Of a stretch of DNA of 35,322 nucleotides, positions 32,332 to 35,322 are shown piece by piece. Within the stretch, counting starts at the first letter, position 1, and each line of letters starts with the position of its first letter. Both the position numbers and the translations under genes were made by a program. This DNA comes from Solirubrobacterales bacterium (GTDB lineage Bacteria > Actinomycetota > Thermoleophilia > Solirubrobacterales > Solirubrobacteraceae). The stretch is from the NCBI GenBank assembly GCA_027451345.1, contig DAIDJO010000049.1, positions 1-35,322 on the forward strand, read 5' to 3'. The notes under the pieces were generated by a model. That model searched no databases. It saw only the letters and a list, made by a program, of their open reading frames with translations, and had not been told where the DNA came from.

Positions 32332-33327
32332 GTGGTTTCACTACGCTCGCCGCCGGTGTCCTCTCTCGCATCTCAACCCGTGACCCCGAGTCGCGCCCGC
32401 CTCGCGCGCCTCAACCGCCTCGACGCGCGCGCCAGCCGCGCGCTGCGCGGGTTGGCCCTCGCCGGGGGCGCGATCGTCTTCATCGCGCTGATCGCGATCG
32501 TCTACCAGATCATCAACCAGGCCTCGCCGGCGATCAGCAAGTACGGGCTCTCCTTCCTCGCCCGCACGAACTGGAACCCCTCCGCCAACGTCTTCGGCGC
32601 CTGGCCGATGATCTTCGGGACGCTGGTGACGAGCCTCTGCAGCCTCGTCCTCGCCACCCTGCTCGGGGTGGCGATCGGGCTCTTCCTGAGCCTGATGGCC
32701 CCCCGCCACGTCTCGGCCGTGGTCGGCCCGCTCGTCGAGATGCTCGCCGCGATCCCGAGCGTCGTGCTCGGCCTGGTCGGGATCTACCTGATCGCCCCGT
32801 TCGTGCTGCACGACATCGAGGGCTGGCTGCACGCCGGGCTCGGCTTCATTCCCATCTTCGGACCCCCGGGAACCGTGGGCAACTCGGTGTTCACGGCGAG
32901 CCTCGTGCTCGTCATCATGGTCGTCCCGATCATCGCCGCGCTCACCCGTGACCTCTTCCTGACCGTGCCTCGGGAGCTGCTCGACGGCGCGGAGGCGCTC
33001 GGCGCCACGCGCTGGGAGATGATCCGCGGCGTCGTGCTGCCGACGACGCAGTCAGGCATCGTCGCCGCCTGCATGCTCGGCTTCGGCCGAGCGATCGGGG
33101 AGGCGATCGCGGTGACCCAGGTGATCGGCAACATCACCGTCGCCCACCACAACCTCTTCGCCGGCGGCGCCACGCTCGCCTCACTGCTCGCCAACCAGTT
33201 CCTCACCTCACTCAGCGCGCTGAACACGGCGTCGATGTTCTACCTCGCCCTCATTCTGCTCGTGATGGGTCTGGCGACGAACCTGCTCGCCCGCTACGTC
33301 TCCCACCACTTCGGACGGGTGCGATGA
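32332..33327 (+). CDS. pstC: Phosphate ABC transporter permease PstC
   Basis: Inner-membrane permease (331 aa from the chosen start) forming the phosphate channel with PstA. A basic cytoplasmic leader of about 35 residues is followed by six helices. The EAA loop, which contacts PstB, is [23 protein letters not shown] near residue 220; [17 protein letters not shown] near 138 is characteristic of PstC. The start is uncertain: GTGs at 32332, 32356 and 32380 share the frame and none has a ribosome site. The first lies just after the -10 box, which suits a leaderless message. The stop overlaps pstA by four bases. Confidence 0.95.
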   Translation: MVSLRSPPVSSLASQPVTPSRARLARLNRLDARASRALRGLALAGGAIVFIALIAIVYQIINQASPAISKYGLSFLARTNWNPSANVFGAWPMIFGTLVTSLCSLVLATLLGVAIGLFLSLMAPRHVSAVVGPLVEMLAAIPSVVLGLVGIYLIAPFVLHDIEGWLHAGLGFIPIFGPPGTVGNSVFTASLVLVIMVVPIIAALTRDLFLTVPRELLDGAEALGATRWEMIRGVVLPTTQSGIVAACMLGFGRAIGEAIAVTQVIGNITVAHHNLFAGGATLASLLANQFLTSLSALNTASMFYLALILLVMGLATNLLARYVSHHFGRVR

Positions 33328-34220
33328 GCGTCACCGCGGCGGATCCAGCGCACGCGCTCACGCCGACGGGCAACCTGCGGCGGCGGCTCTTGATCAACCG
33401 GCTCTTCGTCGGGGCGACGGTCGGCGCGGCGGGTCTTGCCGTCACGGTGCTGTTCATCCTCATCTACTACGTCGCCAGCCAGGGCGCCGGCAAGGTCAAC
33501 CTGTCGTTCCTCACCTCGCAGCTCCCCCTCGTCTCCTTCGGGACCGTGCAGGGCGGGATCGGGCCGGCGATCGTGGGCTCGGGCGAGATCGTGCTGATCT
33601 CGACGGCGATCGCACTGCCGGTCGGCGTGCTCACGGCGATCTACCTCACCGAGTTCGCGCACCCGCGCGTGGCCACCACGGTCCAGACGGCGCTCGAACT
33701 GCTCGCGGGCCTGCCGACGATCATCGCCGGCATCTTCGTGGCGGGCCTGCTCGTCGATCACTACGGGGAATCCGCCTACGCCGCCGGGCTGGCGCTCTCC
33801 ATCATCCAGGTGCCGCTGATCGCACGGGCGAGCATGGAATCGATGCGCCGCGTGCCCTACACGCTGCGCGAGGCCGCCGACGCGCTCGGCGTCGCGCGCT
33901 GGCGGACGATCACGGGCATCATCCTGCCGACCGCCGCGGGCGGCATCGTGACGGCGACCGTGCTCGCCATCGCGCGGGCGGCCGGCGAGACCGCGCCCGT
34001 GCTGTTCACCTCGAGCGCGTTCGGCACGCACTACCAGCTGAACCCCACCCAGCAGGTGCCGAACCTTCCGGTCGAGATCTACAACCTCGTCAACTCGGCG
34101 AACACGACCGCCATCAGCGACGCCTGGGGCGCCGCCTTCTTCCTGATCGTCCTGATCCTGGCGACGAACGTCGCCGCCCGAGTCTGGCTGCGCCGCAGCG
34201 AAAGGAAGCGTGGACTATGA
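33324..34220 (+). CDS. pstA: Phosphate ABC transporter permease PstA
   Basis: Second permease half (298 aa) of the phosphate importer. Six helices are visible. The family stretch [20 protein letters not shown] lies near residue 128, and the EAA loop [23 protein letters not shown] near 180. [14 protein letters not shown] near 216 is typical of PstA. The ATG at 33324 overlaps the pstC stop and its own stop overlaps pstB by four bases, so the three genes are translationally coupled. Confidence 0.97.
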   Translation: MSVTAADPAHALTPTGNLRRRLLINRLFVGATVGAAGLAVTVLFILIYYVASQGAGKVNLSFLTSQLPLVSFGTVQGGIGPAIVGSGEIVLISTAIALPVGVLTAIYLTEFAHPRVATTVQTALELLAGLPTIIAGIFVAGLLVDHYGESAYAAGLALSIIQVPLIARASMESMRRVPYTLREAADALGVARWRTITGIILPTAAGGIVTATVLAIARAAGETAPVLFTSSAFGTHYQLNPTQQVPNLPVEIYNLVNSANTTAISDAWGAAFFLIVLILATNVAARVWLRRSERKRGL

Positions 34221-35128
34221 GCCGTACCGATCCGCTCGCCGACACCCGGCCGGACGCATCGACCTCCACCGCCTGGCGGCCGCGCCTGCGACTCTCCCAG
34301 CCTGATGGCCTGGCCGCGGCGCTCGAGGCGAGCGCCGCCGCGTCGGCGCCCGCGGTCGCAACCGAGGACGTCGTCTTCCAGTTCAATGGCGTCGGCGTCA
34401 AGTACGGGGAGAAGCGCGCCGTCGAGGGCATCGACATGGCGATCCACCGCAACCAGGTGACGGCCTTCATCGGGCCGTCGGGTTGCGGCAAGAGCACCGT
34501 GCTGCGCTGCCTGAACCGGATGAACGACTCGATCGTCGGCTTCCGGATCGGCGGTCAACTGCTCTACCACGGGCACGACCTGTACGGCCCGAACGTCAAT
34601 CGCGTCGAGGTCCGCCGCCGCATCGGGATGGTCTTTCAGAAGCCGAATCCGTTCCCCAAGTCGATCTACGACAACGTCGCATGGGCGGCCCGGAACCTCG
34701 GGATGCGGGACGGACTGGATGAGCGTGTCGAGCGCGCCCTGCGCGGCGCCGCCCTGTGGGACGAGGTGAAGGACCGCCTGAAGTCGAGCGCCCTGGGCCT
34801 CTCGGGCGGCCAGCAGCAGCGGCTCTGCATCGCGCGGGCGATCGCCATCGAGCCCGACGTGGTGCTGCTCGACGAGCCCGCCTCGGCGCTCGACCCGATC
34901 GCCACGGCGTCGATCGAGGACCTCGTCCACCAGCTCAAGACGCGCTACACGATCGTGATCGTCACGCACAACATGCAGCAGGCGATGCGCGTCGCCGACC
35001 GGACGGCCTTCTTCAGCCTCGACGACCGGCGCGTCGGCACGCTCGTGGAGTACCGGGACACCGCCGGCCTCTTCTCCCGCCCGCAGGACGCGCGGACGCG
35101 CGACTACATCACGGGCCGCTTCGGCTGA
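34217..35128 (+). CDS. pstB: Phosphate ABC transporter ATP-binding protein PstB
   Basis: ATPase (303 aa) that powers phosphate import. Walker A is GPSGCGKST near residue 90, the Q loop is [17 protein letters not shown] near 140, the signature [14 protein letters not shown] near 195, Walker [14 protein letters not shown] near 216, and the switch histidine lies in VTHNM near 250. The protein has about 45 extra N-terminal residues rich in Ala, Asp and Ser compared with typical PstB (about 255 aa); no ATG or GTG suited to a shorter form is seen, and the ATGA overlap with pstA supports the long start. No phoU follows within the window. Confidence 0.97.
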   Translation: MSRTDPLADTRPDASTSTAWRPRLRLSQPDGLAAALEASAAASAPAVATEDVVFQFNGVGVKYGEKRAVEGIDMAIHRNQVTAFIGPSGCGKSTVLRCLNRMNDSIVGFRIGGQLLYHGHDLYGPNVNRVEVRRRIGMVFQKPNPFPKSIYDNVAWAARNLGMRDGLDERVERALRGAALWDEVKDRLKSSALGLSGGQQQRLCIARAIAIEPDVVLLDEPASALDPIATASIEDLVHQLKTRYTIVIVTHNMQQAMRVADRTAFFSLDDRRVGTLVEYRDTAGLFSRPQDARTRDYITGRFG

Positions 35129-35322
35129 CGGCGCACGCCGGGCGGGGGCACGGCCGCGCGGGCGCCGGACGACTCGCGCGCTAGGCCGAAGTTCCCCCCT
35201 GTGAGCTAGCGGAATCCGCTGTATCCGCAGGGTTTGCGGGCGGTTCGGGGTGGTCGGGTCGTGTCTACCGATCGCCCGTGACAGGGGCGGTCTGGGCGAG
35301 TTCGAGCGCTTGAGCCTGGAGC
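35129..35322. other. Right-end intergenic region with nested inverted repeats
   Basis: No gene can be supported in these 194 bases. Between 35196 and 35287 lie CCCCTGT (35196-35202) with its complement ACAGGGG (35281-35287). Inside are a 13-base palindrome AGCGGAATCCGCT (35208-35220) and CCGCA (35225-35229) with TGCGG (35235-35239). It might be the end of a mobile element or a structured RNA; the window stops too soon to tell. Confidence 0.3.

Noticed and set aside
35220-35290. tRNA-like stretch with GGTTCGGGG near the right edge
   Set aside because: No acceptor stem, anticodon arm or CCA-type end can be assembled around it.
35249-35322. Possible start of a gene at the right edge (open frame from a GTG near 35257)
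   Set aside because: Only about 20 codons are visible, with no ribosome site and no recognised protein; too short to support.

Overview
The window looks like a chromosomal stretch of a high-GC actinobacterium. GC is very high throughout (judged by eye), codon third positions are almost all G or C, and starts are a mix of ATG, GTG and TTG. Many genes appear leaderless, with a TANNNT box just before the start codon. Gene content (nuoA-I with a predicted extra N7 cluster in NuoG, a class I DhnA-type aldolase, a SatP/Acs acetate module, a GAF-phosphatase-kinase stress regulator) would fit the Thermoleophilia/Solirubrobacterales, but that placement is inference. No rRNA, tRNA, CRISPR array, complete insertion sequence or prophage was seen.

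Layout. 1-8431 (minus) is the first part of a respiratory complex I operon, nuoA-B-C-D-E-F-G-H-I, with mostly overlapping junctions; nuoI is cut by the window edge. 8591-11000 (plus) holds a small membrane protein, a monohaem cytochrome c lipoprotein and serS. A strong hairpin then separates serS from the convergent class I aldolase gene. 12427-15149 (plus) is an acetate module: a SatP-type transporter and acetyl-CoA synthetase, preceded by a near-perfect CRP/GlxR-type palindrome. 15225-18000 carries small and housekeeping genes: a six-helix membrane protein, a 90-residue protein, a GNAT-Nudix pair, and two very small genes.

18190-20538 encodes an unusual LytR-CpsA-Psr protein with three membrane segments and a C-terminal LytR_C domain. 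20552-27107 is a detoxification/export block: a quinone-oxidoreductase-like enzyme divergent from a LysR regulator, a DHA2-type exporter divergent from a cupin, and a second LysR regulator divergent from a second DHA2-type exporter. 27104-30619 contains a Bcp peroxiredoxin, a GAF-PP2C-HATPase fusion with its STAS partner (partner switching), and an atypical Fpg/Nei glycosylase. The right end is the phosphate uptake locus: pstS (minus) divergent from pstC-pstA-pstB (plus), sharing a control region with an 11-bp-phased repeat resembling a Pho box.

How it fits together: complex I and cytochrome c serve respiration, SatP/Acs feed acetate into acetyl-CoA, the aldolase serves central carbon metabolism, and the Pst system takes up phosphate. 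The central block looks like response to aromatic or oxidative stress. Most of the window is ordinary genome. The points most worth checking are the control sites (acetate palindrome, Pho-like repeats, LysR/exporter promoter), the leaderless-promoter pattern, the LCP architecture and the phosphatase-kinase fusion.
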